Shown here: positions 1-11,172 of the stretch, in pieces
Position numbering within the stretch: the stretch's first letter is position 1
How the letters are laid out: each line of letters opens with the position of its first letter
Assembly: GCA_009829735.1 (NCBI GenBank)
Contig: CM020619.1
Span: 20,651,816 to 20,715,815, forward strand
Length of the DNA stretch: 64,000 bases
Source of the DNA: Pyropia yezoensis
Taxonomy: Eukaryota > Rhodophyta > Bangiophyceae > Bangiales > Bangiaceae
Direction of reading: 5' to 3'
Made by a program: the position numbers and the translations under genes
Notes under the pieces: model-generated
Told to the model about the DNA's origin: nothing
Seen by the model: the letters and a program-made list of their open reading frames with translations, nothing else
Database searches by the model: none

Positions 1-266
1 TGCGCGGGGGCGGTTGCGGGGATCATTCCCCTGATTCACCTCGTGAGAGGGTGAGTCGTGGACCCAGGGGCCTGGGTAGGGCGCGCTGGTGGCGGGGTGT
101 GGCGCCGGCGCGCGTCGTCGCGGTTGATACCCGATACCGGGTCGGGCGGTATACATTCGCGCGGGTGCCTGCGCTTCCCCGGATCGTCCCGGCGTGCCCC
201 CTGCGCTGGTGTCGCGCCAGGGGCGGCCGGAGTGCGAAGGGAGCCCCTGCTGCCTCGGTCTCCATC

Positions 267-2680
267 ATGGCTGACCCTGAGGTGCCTCGTGACGTGAACG
301 ACCTCATGAATGAGGAGGAGATGGAGGAGGACGCGGTTATCGCGCCTACTCCAGCGGAGCGCTTCCTAGCGAGCTTGTCGGACGACGACGAGGAGGACGT
401 AACCGTTCTCGTATCGGCGGCTAGCCCGTTGGGGCGGCTGTCGTTAGTGTGCATGGGCAAGACGGCGCCGTCGGCGTGCGGTCAACCGCGTGTAGCGGCG
501 CCGCTTCCTCCCGCTCCTGCCGCCCGGATGCAGCCGGGTGCCGGTGCCGGTGCGACAATTCCGCAAGATGGTTCTGCCGGTGGTGATGGTGTTATGCCTG
601 TTGTCGGCGGCGGCCCTCCGCCGAGTACAGCGAATCAAGATGGTGCGGTTGCCCGCACGGCCGGTGCCTCGGCAACAGAGGTAGAGAACCAGCCCAGCCC
701 TCACAAGGCCCCTCGGTGCGGGACATCCGTCGCGGCGGTGACGCTGACGGTTGGAAAGATACCCGCGGTGCCGCGGGCGTCAGGCGGTCAAGAAGTGTCT
801 GCCCCCATGGCGGTGGACACCGGGACCTACTCCGGACGGGCGCCCGCCCTTCGTCTCCCTCTTCGGCCGCGCGCGCCTGCGCCGGTGCATTTGTCCGTCG
901 GGCTTCCGCCGGCGCCGGCGCTCCTGCCAGGGCCGGCCCGGGTTTCCCCGTTGGGTGGCGGCGTGGCCATTGCGGGGAGGCCTCCACCTATGTCGGTCTC
1001 CGGTTTGGTGGCTCGAGTCCGTGGCTTTACCGATTAAGATTCCATGGACTCTGCTGGCCGGATGCGGGTGGACTTTCACCCGCCGAGCTACCGTGGAGGT
1101 TCCTCCAGTCGCGTCAAGCTGGACCTGTGTTGGAAGCGGGAGTTGGCGCGGCTGGTCGCCCAGCCGAATGCGGTCCGTGTCGAGCATCATTGTGTATTGA
1201 GTCAGCCGGACGACCAGCATGCCCAACTCTGTCGCGCCCGGGTCGGGCGGGGTGAGGTCTTCCTCAACTTCTCTTTCGGACTATGCGACTTGGTCGCTCC
1301 CGCGTTGCCGCGAGACGTTGACTACCCTGCCAGTTCTCGGGGGGTTGCAGCTGCTGTGCCCCCCTGGCGTTTGGGCAGACCGTGCCCGGTACCAACCGGT
1401 ATCCCGGCTTCAAGTACTTTCCGGGGGTACTCCCGTATCTGGCGTTGACGGCGCCCTTCCCGCCTATGGCTGGGCTGAAGTCAACATAGAGCTGGCGCCG
1501 CAGCCATGGTGTCATGCCAGATGCGTTCCGCACCGACATAACGTGTGCGTTGCAGACCGGTAACGGTCGCGCGCCACTGTTCACTGTGGTGCGCCCGTCT
1601 GGGTGGCAGGAGGGGTGGGAGCCCGCCCCGGCGTTCCGGTTTGACACCGGTCCGTGCCTCCAGTTTTTCGATAGATTGCTGGCCTCCCGGCCCGTGCAAC
1701 CGTTGCAGGGCACCTTCACCCTGGTGGTCACCCTCGGGCGGGCTTTTTCGTGCCTGTTATCCGCTCCTGGGCAAAGGCGGCTGTTTCATGATCCGACGGG
1801 TGTCAGTCGGCACATCGGAGAGCTGGGTGTTGACCCCATTGCTGCAAAGACGGGGCTGGCCCGTGAGTTGGAGGCCCTTCTGGCCGTTTACGATGCCGTG
1901 AAGCGGGCGGAGGTGTTGAACCTGCCTCCGTACCAAGATCCGCAGGCTGGGGCTCTCCCTCTTCCCCGTCACTCCCTACGCATCCGCCGGGCTCTTCCGA
2001 GTGAGGCTAGTTTCTGGGGGTGGGCGTCCACCGAGGCTGTCCCTAATCTGGGTATTCCCATGGTCATCTATGATCCTATTCAGGTGATGTCCCCGTGGTT
2101 CGGTAATCCGACTCCGATGGGGGCTGGTCGTCGTCCCCGTGAGTGGCACGCCACGGGTGGGGAACGTGAGGAGTCATGTCGACGGGAAGAGTCCCGCCGA
2201 GCTTCCGGCGGGGTTGCTTCCATGGGGCCTACCCCTCGTTCCGGGTCTTACCGCGCCCCTTACCCGGCGTTACTGGCTCCGGTGGTAGCTGTGTCGGTTG
2301 CTGCCGCATCGATGCCGGCTCCTCCGGCTCCTCCGGCACCTTCCTGCGCTTCCATCATGCCGGACAAGCGTCTCCGCTGGTGGTATGAGGGCGTTCACGC
2401 CCTTATCACCCGCGTGTTGCGGGATGGTCTCTCAGATAGCCGGGGGGATATCCCCTCAGGTCCTGCGCTGGTTCGTACCGCGCGTTGATTCGGTGGGGTG
2501 TTGAACCGCATCCAGCTAGCCCTGGAGGCAGTGGAGGCTGGTCGAAGCACTCTAGCAGAGCTATGCGCTGAGCCTACTCAGGCGGTTGACCGTCGCGAGG
2601 TTGCCGACCGGTGGAGTGTGGAAGTGTACGCGGCGACGCGTGAGTGGCCTCCTTCTGCGGGTGGGAATAACCCCTTCTGA
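267..2680 (+). pseudogene. Convergent (antisense) ORF of gypsy-1, broken
   Basis: A long open stretch runs opposite to gypsy-1 pol and starts just beyond its end. I place the start at the ATG at 267, which opens an acidic N-terminus (MADPEVP..., then an SDDDEED cluster near residue 40). The frame runs to 1448 with one stop at 1035, then shifts and continues about 1450-2680 with one stop at 2486. The first third is Pro/Ala/Gly rich. The part from about 1050 is less biased and looks protein-like. I recognise no family. Its position between pol and the 3' LTR, on the opposite strand, matches ORFs in four other elements of this window. Unlike those, I could not align it convincingly with them by eye. 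An uncharacterised antisense ORF is the safest label. Confidence 0.5.
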
Positions 2681-3126
2681 GGGCTGTCGTTATGAGAAAG
2701 AGGGACACGGTGACTCTTATGGTGGCCGGGTAGTTGTGAGTATAAACTCATCCCCTGTGAGGGCCTTGCTTGACTTTGTTCGTTGCCTTCGGGGAGTACC
2801 CCTTCTGGCTGAGCCGTGGCTGGCCACATGCTCTCTCGCGTACTAACCCATCCTGGTTGGGTAATATTTGTGGAGGTCATCCGTCCTTACCCTGCCACTT
2901 GACTCTATGGGTTAAGGAATACCCTGGTGTAAGCCCCAGGCTACTTTGATAATATCGGAGTAATTTTTTCCCTTTTAGTCATAACGTATTAAGGTTAAGG
3001 GCCCACGTAGTTTGCCTAAGCCTGCTCCGACGTAGTAAACCTAAATCTTGCCGCATCAATGTCACACTCTACTTAGTGGATCTAAGCCCCACCGCTCACC
3101 AGCCGAAGTCGGTGTCGGTTGGGTTG
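2681..3126. other. Spacer between convergent ORFs of gypsy-1
   Basis: About 450 bp separate the end of the plus-strand ORF from the end of the minus-strand integrase/chromodomain ORF. No substantial reading frame is present, and it is less GC-rich than its surroundings. It would hold the 3' ends of both transcripts. I see no clear polyadenylation signal. Confidence 0.5.
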
Positions 3127-4629
3127 TTACAGTAGGCGGCATCGCCTCATGTAAGGCATGAGCAGTTGGTGGGGTATTTCATTCGCCCGCTCCCGGGTAG
3201 GTGAGTCGTATCCGACCCACATTACCTTGACGTACAAGGGTCCTGGTAGGTCCGGGTCGGTATGTCCGACGATGCTCTCCACCTGGTATGGGATTCCATC
3301 GGGGCCCAGCGGCTCATCTGACTGGTGTGTGGTAAGAGCTTCATGTAGCAACCCAGCCGGTACCGGCTGAGGCCGTTTCGGCTTCGGCGCCGGTGTGGCA
3401 TCATTCAAACTGATGCGCTGTCTCTCCTTATCGGCGTGGAGAAGGACAGAGTTATCATTTCTGTGTATTATCTGATACGGTCGTTTGACCGGTTGCATGA
3501 GCTTGTTCCCTCGGAGCTTCTGGTGTCGCATGTACACCCAGTCACCTGCTACCAGGGTCGCGTTGCGCACCCGTAGACGGGCGTCGATGTTCTTTTTGAA
3601 TCGAAGCTGAGTAAGGTCAAGGGCACCCTTGACCTGAGGGATCATGCACGATAGCTTGTCAAACCAAGCTAGGTGGATCCGCTCGGCCGGACGGCCCTTC
3701 GGTATGTCATACAGAGTGCACCTGCCCGGTGGCAGCGTTAGGTTACCAACGCCCGTAGGCATGACCCACTCCTGTTGGGCAATGTTCGTGCTCCGGCGGG
3801 GCCTGGCATTATATGCCAGGGTAAGTACGGACAGGAGCCTTTCCCACGTGTTCGTGTGCTCAGCCACGTAGCATTGGAGCATTTTGACGATGGTGCGGTT
3901 GAACCGCTCCACTTGCCCGTTGGTTTGTGCGTGGTAGTCGGAAGCCCGACGACGTTCGATCCCGAACATATCCTTGACCTTAGTGCAGAATGCTGATGTC
4001 AGATTAGCTCCGTTATCGGAGAGGAGCTGCTTCATCACGCCGTACGCCGTGATCCAGTGGTCAACCACTGCGTTCATGATGGTGTTTGCCGTGTCATCCG
4101 GAATGGCTGTCGCTCGTGACGGCTTAGTGAAGCGGTCCGACATGACCAGGATATACCTGCTGCCTTCTTCCGTTACCGGAAGCGGCCCGAGTAGGTTGAT
4201 TGCGACTTGCTCGTTGGGACCATCGGATGAAAACAGTTTCATAGCGAATGCCCGTATATGAAGACTCATACGACTCCGTGCACACGGGTGGCACCCCCGC
4301 ACGTTGTCGACTACGTTGACGGCCATTGCTGGAAAGTAGAAATACCTTCGCATGGCTGCGAACATGCGTGCGCCCCCCGGGTGCCCGGCTGTAGGGTTCT
4401 CGTGTTCCGGTACCATGAAGGCTTGCCGTAAGGACACGGGGACCACGACTTGATGTCGTCCGTCGGCCGCTGCCCGCCGGTATATGAGTTGGTCTTCATT
4501 CTTGCAGAAGATGCCGGCCGTACCGGCCAGGATATTGGCGCGGTGGCGTCTGCAGTCATCTTCTTTGGCTTGTGCCTCGCGGAAGACAGCGAGAAATAGT
4601 GGACACGCGAGGTGGTCCATGGTATGGCC
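3127..4629 (-). CDS. gypsy-1 integrase with C-terminal chromodomain (3' part of pol)
   Basis: This is the C-terminal part of gypsy-1 Pol, open over about 500 codons. The N-terminal zinc module has His residues in the HENPTAGH stretch and a CHPC pair. The catalytic core keeps all three acidic residues, in MSDRF, SDNGA and GQVERFNRT. Near the C-terminus, YQVESIVGH...VKVMWVGYDSPT resembles a chromodomain, the part of chromoviral integrases that steers insertion to chromatin. No start codon of its own is expected: upstream pol continues at 11906. The hAT insertion supplies a chance ATG at 4689. The hAT target duplication sits at 4630-4637, and the frame on both sides of the hAT agrees. The enzyme domain looks intact, but upstream RT and RNase H are not. 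Confidence 0.85.
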   Translation of the reverse strand, partial: GHTMDHLACPLFLAVFREAQAKEDDCRRHRANILAGTAGIFCKNEDQLIYRRAAADGRHQVVVPVSLRQAFMVPEHENPTAGHPGGARMFAAMRRYFYFPAMAVNVVDNVRGCHPCARSRMSLHIRAFAMKLFSSDGPNEQVAINLLGPLPVTEEGSRYILVMSDRFTKPSRATAIPDDTANTIMNAVVDHWITAYGVMKQLLSDNGANLTSAFCTKVKDMFGIERRRASDYHAQTNGQVERFNRTIVKMLQCYVAEHTNTWERLLSVLTLAYNARPRRSTNIAQQEWVMPTGVGNLTLPPGRCTLYDIPKGRPAERIHLAWFDKLSCMIPQVKGALDLTQLRFKKNIDARLRVRNATLVAGDWVYMRHQKLRGNKLMQPVKRPYQIIHRNDNSVLLHADKERQRISLNDATPAPKPKRPQPVPAGLLHEALTTHQSDEPLGPDGIPYQVESIVGHTDPDLPGPLYVKVMWVGYDSPTRERANEIPHQLLMPYMRRCRLL

Positions 4630-4655
4630 GTACATACCAGGCCCTGTCATAAGTA
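4630..4655 (+). repeat. hAT copy 1, left target duplication and terminal inverted repeat
   Basis: The target duplication GTACATAC occupies 4630-4637. The terminal repeat CAGGCCCTGTCATAAGTA occupies 4638-4655. Both are matched exactly at the right end: 8-bp duplication at 11898-11905, inverted repeat at 11880-11897. An 8-bp duplication is the hallmark of hAT insertion. Confidence 0.95.
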
Positions 4656-5084
4656 CTGTTTTCGGCCTGGCGTAAAGTATGACGGGCACTGAAATTTCCG
4701 ACTATGGGTACGGTGAAATAGATTTTTGATTCGTAGTATTGAGTACTCGTCGACCAGGGTGGGTACGATTATCGCGTATATACTCTCAAATTGAGTATAT
4801 AGAATCGCTGCTTATAGCTCGCGCCTGACGACTGGCCATTACGCGCGGCCTGCTGTCAGCCGCGCGCGCCGGCCGTCACAGCGCACGTGGACACGCGACT
4901 GTATGCTGAAGAAGGATTGGCCCTCCACTTCGGTGCTCGCCCGCCCCACACGCGGGCCGCGCTCCCACCCGACACGCCGCGCGCGGGCCGCCCCCCGCGC
5001 GCCACCCTCCACGGGCCCCCGCGAGCAGGCCCCCCCCCGCGACCCGATCCCCGCGAGTCTTCACTCCCCGCCCCCCCGCCCTGC

Positions 5085-5235
5085 GCGCCCCCCCCCCCCC
5101 GCCCTGATTGCCCCCCCCCCCCCGCCCTGCGCGCCCCCCCCCCCCCGCCTTGATTTCCCCCCCCCCCCGCCCTGCGCGCCCTCCCCCCCCCGCCGTCACT
5201 GCCCCCCCGCCCCCGCGCTGCGTGCCCCCCCCTTC
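5085..5235 (+). repeat. C-rich minisatellite in the hAT
   Basis: There are about five imperfect units, each a run of 8-14 C followed by GCCCTGCGCGC, GCCCTGATTG, GCCTTGATTT or similar. The second copy (about 14755-14900) differs mainly in C-run lengths, so lengths here are unreliable. Confidence 0.8.
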
Positions 5236-7039
5236 AGGGCCACACCCGACCAGACAGTACCTACCCCCTTGCGCGAGCGCAAACCGGCACCGGCCGCCGC
5301 GCCCTGCTTAGTGGCCTCACACCGTATTTTGGCCAGGCCCAGGGGGCCTCGCTGGAGGGTGCCCACCGGTAGGCGGCGACTGCAGTGGGGCCGCTGACGC
5401 GGGTCCGTCTGACGGGCCCCTGGAGCTGGTCAATTTGAGGGGTCGGCGTGCCGCGAGGGGGTGTAGAAGGGCTGGAAGCAGGTGGCACCGCCTCGTCCAG
5501 GCTGCCGCCTCATTGTGAGAGTCCCCACCCAGTTGCGCCCCCCCCACTGGCGTCCCCCTCAGTGCCTGCGACTGTCCGTCCCGCAGCCACGAGGGCGCCC
5601 GCGCCAGCCATCCGTCGCACGCACCGGCCATCCGTGGCCCTTCCCGCACCAAAGCCACCCCACTTTGTCTGTGCCGCCGCACTGTATGCCCCCTCGGTCG
5701 GCGGCGCTCCCCACAGGACGACGCTGGCTTCCCGTGCGGCGGTCGCTTTTTTTCCCTACGCCCTCACCTGCAGGGCCACCCTTTCGCCGATAGCGACCTC
5801 CCCATGGTAGGAGCGACCGCCCTCTTTTGACCCCCACCTCCCCCTTCCCGCGGCCACCGCCCACTGGCGGCGGCCGTGTCGCCATGGCGGCCGCGCTCTC
5901 GCTGGCGGCGGCGGCGTGGCTCTCGCCGCGGCCTTCCGCGCGTTGGCGCCGTCCGCCCGCCCTGTCGTGCTGCTCCCCTCCTCGCCGCCCCCCCTTTTTA
6001 TGGCGACTCGCCGCGCGGCGGCGGCCGCCTCGGTCCGGTGGCGTCTGTCGTGGCGGCACCCTCGCCTGCCGCTGGTGGTCTGTGTTGCTCTTGGCGCCCT
6101 TTCCTGCGGATCCCCCCCCCTCCTGGCGGACTGCGCCCTGCTCTCTGGCGGCGCCTTCCCCAAAGGACGGCTTTCCTGGCGTCGCCCCCTGCCGTGGCGC
6201 CCTTTTTTCTTTGCTGCTCAACTCCTCACTGGCGGTGGCACCTCCCTGTGCCGGCGGTGCTGCTCATGTGGCGGCTCCGCTACCCGGCGGCTCTGGCTGC
6301 CACGACGAGAGGGCGGGTGGACGGATGCACCCGGTCATTGCGATGGGGGGCGGCCTGTCGTGCAGTCACTGGGACAGAGCAGCGGTGGCACGACAGGGGG
6401 GGAGGGTGGCCGGTGGGAAGGTGGGCAGCAACGGGGGGTTGGAGACGGGGGCGACAGCAGGAGGTGTGGTGACGGCGAGTGCGGTGCAGGCGGCGAGAAA
6501 CTAGGAAAAAAAAAAAAAAAAAAAAAGGAGGAAGCAAGAACCCTCCGCTGGTGTAAATGCAACTGATTTGACATCCATCCAACGTTACTTACTTGCAAGC
6601 TCGTGAGAACCAGCTCGCGCTCAGCTGACCGTGCGGGGTCGGCAGGTGGCTAGCAGCCACCGCCAGTGCGGGGGGGGTGCCGCTGCAAGCCCCGCGTCCC
6701 AACGTTGGGCCACCGATGCAACCAGTTGCCCGTCTCTTGGGGGGGTCGGCGCGGCATGCACTAGCGCTGCTACCGACCGCCGCCCCATCGTCGTTAGGCG
6801 CTCTCACCGGCGGCCCCATGCCACCAGTCACTCCCCTCCCCTCCCCTATCGTGGTGCCCTGCCCCCCCTCCTCACCGCCCGCACTTCCCCATGGTGCCCA
6901 GCCCGCCGCGGCGCTGCCGGGCGCCTGCCCCACCCTCGACTGCCAAACAGACCAGCACCGCGTCGTCGTCGGGGCGCGGCGTGTTCGCCTTTCGCTGCTC
7001 AGCTGGGCGGGGGGGGCCCCTGGTAAAGCGTGTGGCGTC

Positions 7040-7600
7040 CCCCCCCCTATTGGCAACATCTCGCCTCAGCCGTTGGCGCCGCCGTCTTGCCGCAGGCGGC
7101 GCCACCCCCCCCCGGACGGCGCCGACGTTGGTGCTGTTGGCGGCGTTGGTGGTTCTTTTTTGGGGGCGGCCGCATCCCCGCTGGCGGCGGCGCCCCCCCC
7201 CCCTCCTCTGACGGCGGCGGCGTTGCTGCTGCTGGCGGCGTTGGTGGTTCTTCCTGTCTTTCTGTCTTCCTGGTGGGGCCGCCTGCGCGGCGGTGGCGGC
7301 GACCCCCCCCCCATCGGCGGCATCCCTGTTCGCGTTGGCGCGGCGCTCCCTGCGGCGGCGGCGGCCCCCCCCCCATCGGCGGCAACATGATGTTGCCGCC
7401 GTTGGCGGCGCCGCCCCGCAGGTGGCGCCCCCCCTCCCCCGTCGACGGCGGTATGTCGCTGCCATTGGCGCGGCCCCGCTACAGGCGCGGCCACCCCCCC
7501 CCCTCTTTCCTGGACGGCGGCATGTCGCTGCCGTTGGGGTTGGTGTGCTTTTTTTGGGTGGCCGGCCGCCTGCCTGCCCTGGACGGTTGGGGGGGGGGGC
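7040..7600 (+). repeat. GGC-rich / poly-C imperfect repeat tract
   Basis: Recurring blocks of GGCGGC(G)TTGGTGGTTCTT, ATCGGCGGCA and GGACGGCGGCATGTCGCTGCCGTTGG-like sequence are separated by runs of 7-9 C. This is tandem-type expansion; no coding signal survives in any frame. Confidence 0.6.
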
Positions 7601-8520
7601 ATGATGAGGGAGTGTTGACCTTCCGCTGTGCGCTCCCCGGGGCCACCTGGGCCGCGTCTACCTCCCCACTCGCCGTCGCGACGGCCTCGCGCGGTCGTCG
7701 TGCGGGAGTTTGATGTTCCGCTTTCTGGTGGCGTACGCCTGCTCCTGCGTGGGGCTATCTCTGTTTGCGGGGAGTGTATATGCTCGCCCGCCGGCCACCC
7801 AATGAGCAACGGGGTCTTTCTTTCTACCTGTTTACGCCACGGACGTGGCGTCGTGCGGCGCGGCCCTGGTCGGGGTCTCGGCTCGCACGGGTGTCGAAGG
7901 CGAGACGGTGCGTGTGGGCGAGTGTGAGTTTGAGCCCGCGGACGCGCCAGTCGGGGTGGGCGCTCCCATGCTGTGTCTATATGACTGCGAGAGGGGGAAG
8001 TTTTGAACCATGCCATGCCTGCGCTGCCCAGACCACTACAAGCTTATAGTAGATGGGGAAGTGACTCGCTTTTCCGACCGTCTCAGTTTCCGTTTTCTAG
8101 GGGTGCAAAGTAGACGGCCGGCAGGCACGCACAAGCAGAGAGCGTAGCCCATACGTTTGTGTGGATGTTCTCTTCACTGACCGCCGGGCGCGGCGGCTGT
8201 GTGTATGCTAACGGGCTCGGCCGATGGGCAGAAAAGAAGGGGGGCATGAGCTCTGGCCGGCATGATACCCCCAGTCACTGACAACCACTCAGGCGCGCTC
8301 TTGCTGCTGCGGGGGTGCGCGGTGCACTGCCTTTGACGCACGTCTGCCGACCTACCTAATCCCACCTGCCGCTCCTCTTCTCGGGCCGCTCGTCTAACAC
8401 ACTTATTGTCGTGTCCCGCACCCGTTTCGACCAGCACTCACCGTAGTACTAAGGTGCACCGAGGTGCATCAGGGGCATGTATAGAAGAGCGGGTACAAAA
8501 AAGAGGGGTTCCTATCTGCT

Positions 8521-11172
8521 CTACCCTTCCACCGAGGACTCGTCCTCGCCCTCCTCAAAATCAGCAGACGACTCCCAGTACCCTCCCTCGTCCCCCACAT
8601 CATCTACCGTTGGCTCAAACGTGTTCATTGCGCACCTGTACTCATCCGCCGCCGCGTGCGAAAGGATGGGCACGGAAGCCGTGTCCTCGGACACCAGGTC
8701 AGCGTTGGCTGACACGAGCGAATGCATCTCCACACTTGAAATGGAAAGCGACGCACGGTCAGGCCGCACCAGCCGACCCGCAAACGAAAAGTCGCGCTCG
8801 CACGAGGCAGAAGATCCAACGGCACCAAACGCAGAGGCGGCCACCAAATACAAGGTGGGGAGCTGTTCACGGTGCCGGCGCCAAAATGTGGAGGTCTCAT
8901 CAGCTGACATGTTCTTGGAAAGAGTGCGATAGCGCGTCAGCTCCGCGTGGACGTCCCCAGCATCCCCAGCGTGCATAGGGCGGCCACCTTGCTGACGCCC
9001 AGGGACAGCAGCACCCCAAAGCACCAAGGAAGACCGTGCCGCGGCTCGCTGCTCGGAGTGCCGCGACGCAGTGACAGGGGTGGGCGTTGCACTGGGCGCG
9101 CGACGGTTGTCACCTGTCGAGGTTGGGGCTTTCCACCTGGTGGCGGTGGTCAAAACGGCAGCCTCGGCCACCGGCGATGGGTCCGGGTCGCCCAGCCACG
9201 TGGCCACCTCCCGCAGCATTCTGGATCCCCCGGGCGTCAGCGTCATTGCCCTTAGCACGGCATCATTCTGCAACCAGTTCTTGGTGGCGTCCTTTCGGCT
9301 AAAAAAAAGCCGATCCAACTCCGACCGGAGAAGATGAACGGCCGTCCGAGCTTCCGGGCACAGACATTCAAACCCCGGCGTGGTGTCCACGTACACATCT
9401 TCGCTCGGGAACAGGCGGTCGTCCAACTCCATCACGTCCACGTCCCGGTTGTCGGCCAAGTACTGCTCAATGGCGGCCGCGCCGACCGCCAGCGGCGGCT
9501 CGGGGTACTTGGGGACGACCATCGTGTCGCAGTGCATGGTCTTGCGCAAAGCGACGAGCAGGGGGAGCAGGTCCGCGAGGGTGGCCGTTCCGCTCTCAGC
9601 GGCCTTGGTGACCTCGTAGCACGGCGTCAATACGCCGATGAAGTGCCTTAGCTTGTCCCAGTCACTGCGCGTGATACGCCGCTGCCGCTGCTCCGCCGTC
9701 AACGACGCAGATCGAAAGTACGCCGTCAACGGCTCCCACATGGTGAACAGGCGACAGTGCGACTCGTACGTCGAGCCCCAGCGCGTTGCCACGTCCTGCA
9801 CCAGCCCGCGGGAGCTGGGATCCCCCGCCGCGTCGACTCCGCGCATGCGCTTCGCCTCGCCCGGGGAGTGCTCGAAAAACCGGACCGTGGTGCGCAAGCG
9901 AGCAAGTGCCTCTCGCGCCCCATCATTGGGGCAGGGCTTGAGCTGGCGACGGGCGGCCTCGCCACCCTTGGCCATGCGTGCCGAGCGCTGGGTGGCCGAC
10001 TCGCCCGGGCCCCCGAGAGCCTTCCTGACAGCGTTGTGCAAGGAATGGGCGGCACACGGGACCCACGCGTCAGTGAACCCGATCATGGCCTTGCGAACGT
10101 TGGCGCCGGAATCGGTAGTCGAGCTCGCAATGTCTTCCATCGTAAGCCCAAAGTACGCCAGCCGGTTCTTGGTCCAAGCTCGAATGCTTGCAAAGTCGTG
10201 CTTCCCGCCGCACTTCCATACCCCAAGAGAACGTTCACCGCCCGCAAACGTGCTCGTCTCAGTAAAGCGAATGACGAGCGACCCATAGCTCTCCTTGGAG
10301 TGCCGCGCCGTCCACAGGTCGAGGGAGATGTGGCCCCAGGGCACACCGGAGGAGCCTTCCTTCACCTTGGCAAGCATACCCGTCAAGGCGCTGTGAACAA
10401 CCGACGCCAGCTCCGTGAGGTGGTGCCGCACCGTCGCTTGCGCTGGTGGCGTGTACGTTACGCGCAGCCCCGCGAGGAAGGTCCGCAGGCGCTCTTGGCG
10501 GGCAAACGCGTGAGGTGACGCGCTCGTTACCAGCATCATGACGAACCGGACGTGGTGATCCCGTCGGGCAGCCGGGCGCAGGAACTGGGTGAGCGACCCG
10601 TCGTTGGCCACCTCTCGAGTTCTCGGACCGCCCTTGATATTTTTAGATAGGTAGAGAGCTGCCAGCAGATGGTCGCCCCGCCGGGTTTCCGAGCCCCTGC
10701 CCTTGCCCGCCGATTCAAAGTGCTTTGACGCGTTGCTCGAGACCCCGTCCTTAAGGAAGAGAAAAGTTGTGACATTCTCAAGCCCGCAAACCCGGCAGAG
10801 GACGTAAACGTCGTCGGTGCCAGCCCTGGTGTACACGTCCACGAGGCCCCAAACCTTTGAACGCACGCTTTTTGAGCGGTAGTCCGCAGCCAGCGTCCAG
10901 CTGTGGTTGCCCTGGTCAACGGATATCGGTGGGCTTTTGACCACCACAGCACGCTGGATGCCGACTTCATCGCGCAGTACCGACGCCTTCCATAATTCAC
11001 TTGGGGCAGGCGACGCACCAGAGCTCAGCGGCCGCTTCCGCACTCGGGGCGGTTCCGCTCCTTCTTCCTCCTCGTCGGAACCCCCTCCGCGGTCCGCAGC
11101 CGTGGGGGCGAGTGCTACGAGCTCCCGTCCAACTGGGGCGATACCATCGTCCTCAGTGCTCGTGGTCGACAT
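8521..11172 (-). CDS. hAT transposase (883 aa, intact), copy 1
   Basis: It catalyses cut-and-paste movement of the surrounding element. The N-terminus is acidic (DEEEE, residues 34-37), followed by a basic PPRVRKRP stretch that could be a nuclear signal. A partial BED-type finger has C126, C129 and H151. The RNase H-like core shows D285 in SLDLW and D354 in TTDSGAN, followed by a C-x2-H motif (CAAH, 373-376) and ATRW near 465. The C-terminal hAT dimerisation region (about 740-830) has the signature SSASCERDFSFAG and a following basic/hydrophobic helix. The tail is acidic. The ATG at 11172 is the first in frame and gives a typical hAT length. No stop or frameshift is present. The third catalytic residue cannot be placed by eye. 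Confidence 0.95.
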   Translation of the reverse strand: MSTTSTEDDGIAPVGRELVALAPTAADRGGGSDEEEEGAEPPRVRKRPLSSGASPAPSELWKASVLRDEVGIQRAVVVKSPPISVDQGNHSWTLAADYRSKSVRSKVWGLVDVYTRAGTDDVYVLCRVCGLENVTTFLFLKDGVSSNASKHFESAGKGRGSETRRGDHLLAALYLSKNIKGGPRTREVANDGSLTQFLRPAARRDHHVRFVMMLVTSASPHAFARQERLRTFLAGLRVTYTPPAQATVRHHLTELASVVHSALTGMLAKVKEGSSGVPWGHISLDLWTARHSKESYGSLVIRFTETSTFAGGERSLGVWKCGGKHDFASIRAWTKNRLAYFGLTMEDIASSTTDSGANVRKAMIGFTDAWVPCAAHSLHNAVRKALGGPGESATQRSARMAKGGEAARRQLKPCPNDGAREALARLRTTVRFFEHSPGEAKRMRGVDAAGDPSSRGLVQDVATRWGSTYESHCRLFTMWEPLTAYFRSASLTAEQRQRRITRSDWDKLRHFIGVLTPCYEVTKAAESGTATLADLLPLLVALRKTMHCDTMVVPKYPEPPLAVGAAAIEQYLADNRDVDVMELDDRLFPSEDVYVDTTPGFECLCPEARTAVHLLRSELDRLFFSRKDATKNWLQNDAVLRAMTLTPGGSRMLREVATWLGDPDPSPVAEAAVLTTATRWKAPTSTGDNRRAPSATPTPVTASRHSEQRAAARSSLVLWGAAVPGRQQGGRPMHAGDAGDVHAELTRYRTLSKNMSADETSTFWRRHREQLPTLYLVAASAFGAVGSSASCERDFSFAGRLVRPDRASLSISSVEMHSLVSANADLVSEDTASVPILSHAAADEYRCAMNTFEPTVDDVGDEGGYWESSADFEEGEDESSVEG

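Larger units (their letters stand above)
4656..8520. other. GC-rich internal region of the hAT, no supported gene
   Basis: These 3.9 kb lie downstream of the transposase. The many overlapping reading frames in all six phases are products of GC-rich low complexity (runs of Pro, Arg, Ala, Gly), with no domain I recognise. The region holds a C-rich minisatellite (about 5085-5235), a 21-nt poly(A) run at 6506-6526, and a GGC/poly-C tract region (about 7040-7600). It could be filler grown by slippage or captured host DNA. The poly(A) run could mark a retroposed insertion, but I found no flanking duplication. Confidence 0.5.

Noticed and set aside
5559-6566. Several 200+ codon frames in the GC-rich part of the hAT, on both strands
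   Set aside because: They overlap in all phases, consist of Pro/Arg/Ala/Gly-rich low complexity, change with homopolymer length between the two assembled copies, and show no motif.
9757-10518. 253-codon plus-strand frame inside the transposase gene
   Set aside because: It is a shadow of the transposase on the other strand; no independent features.
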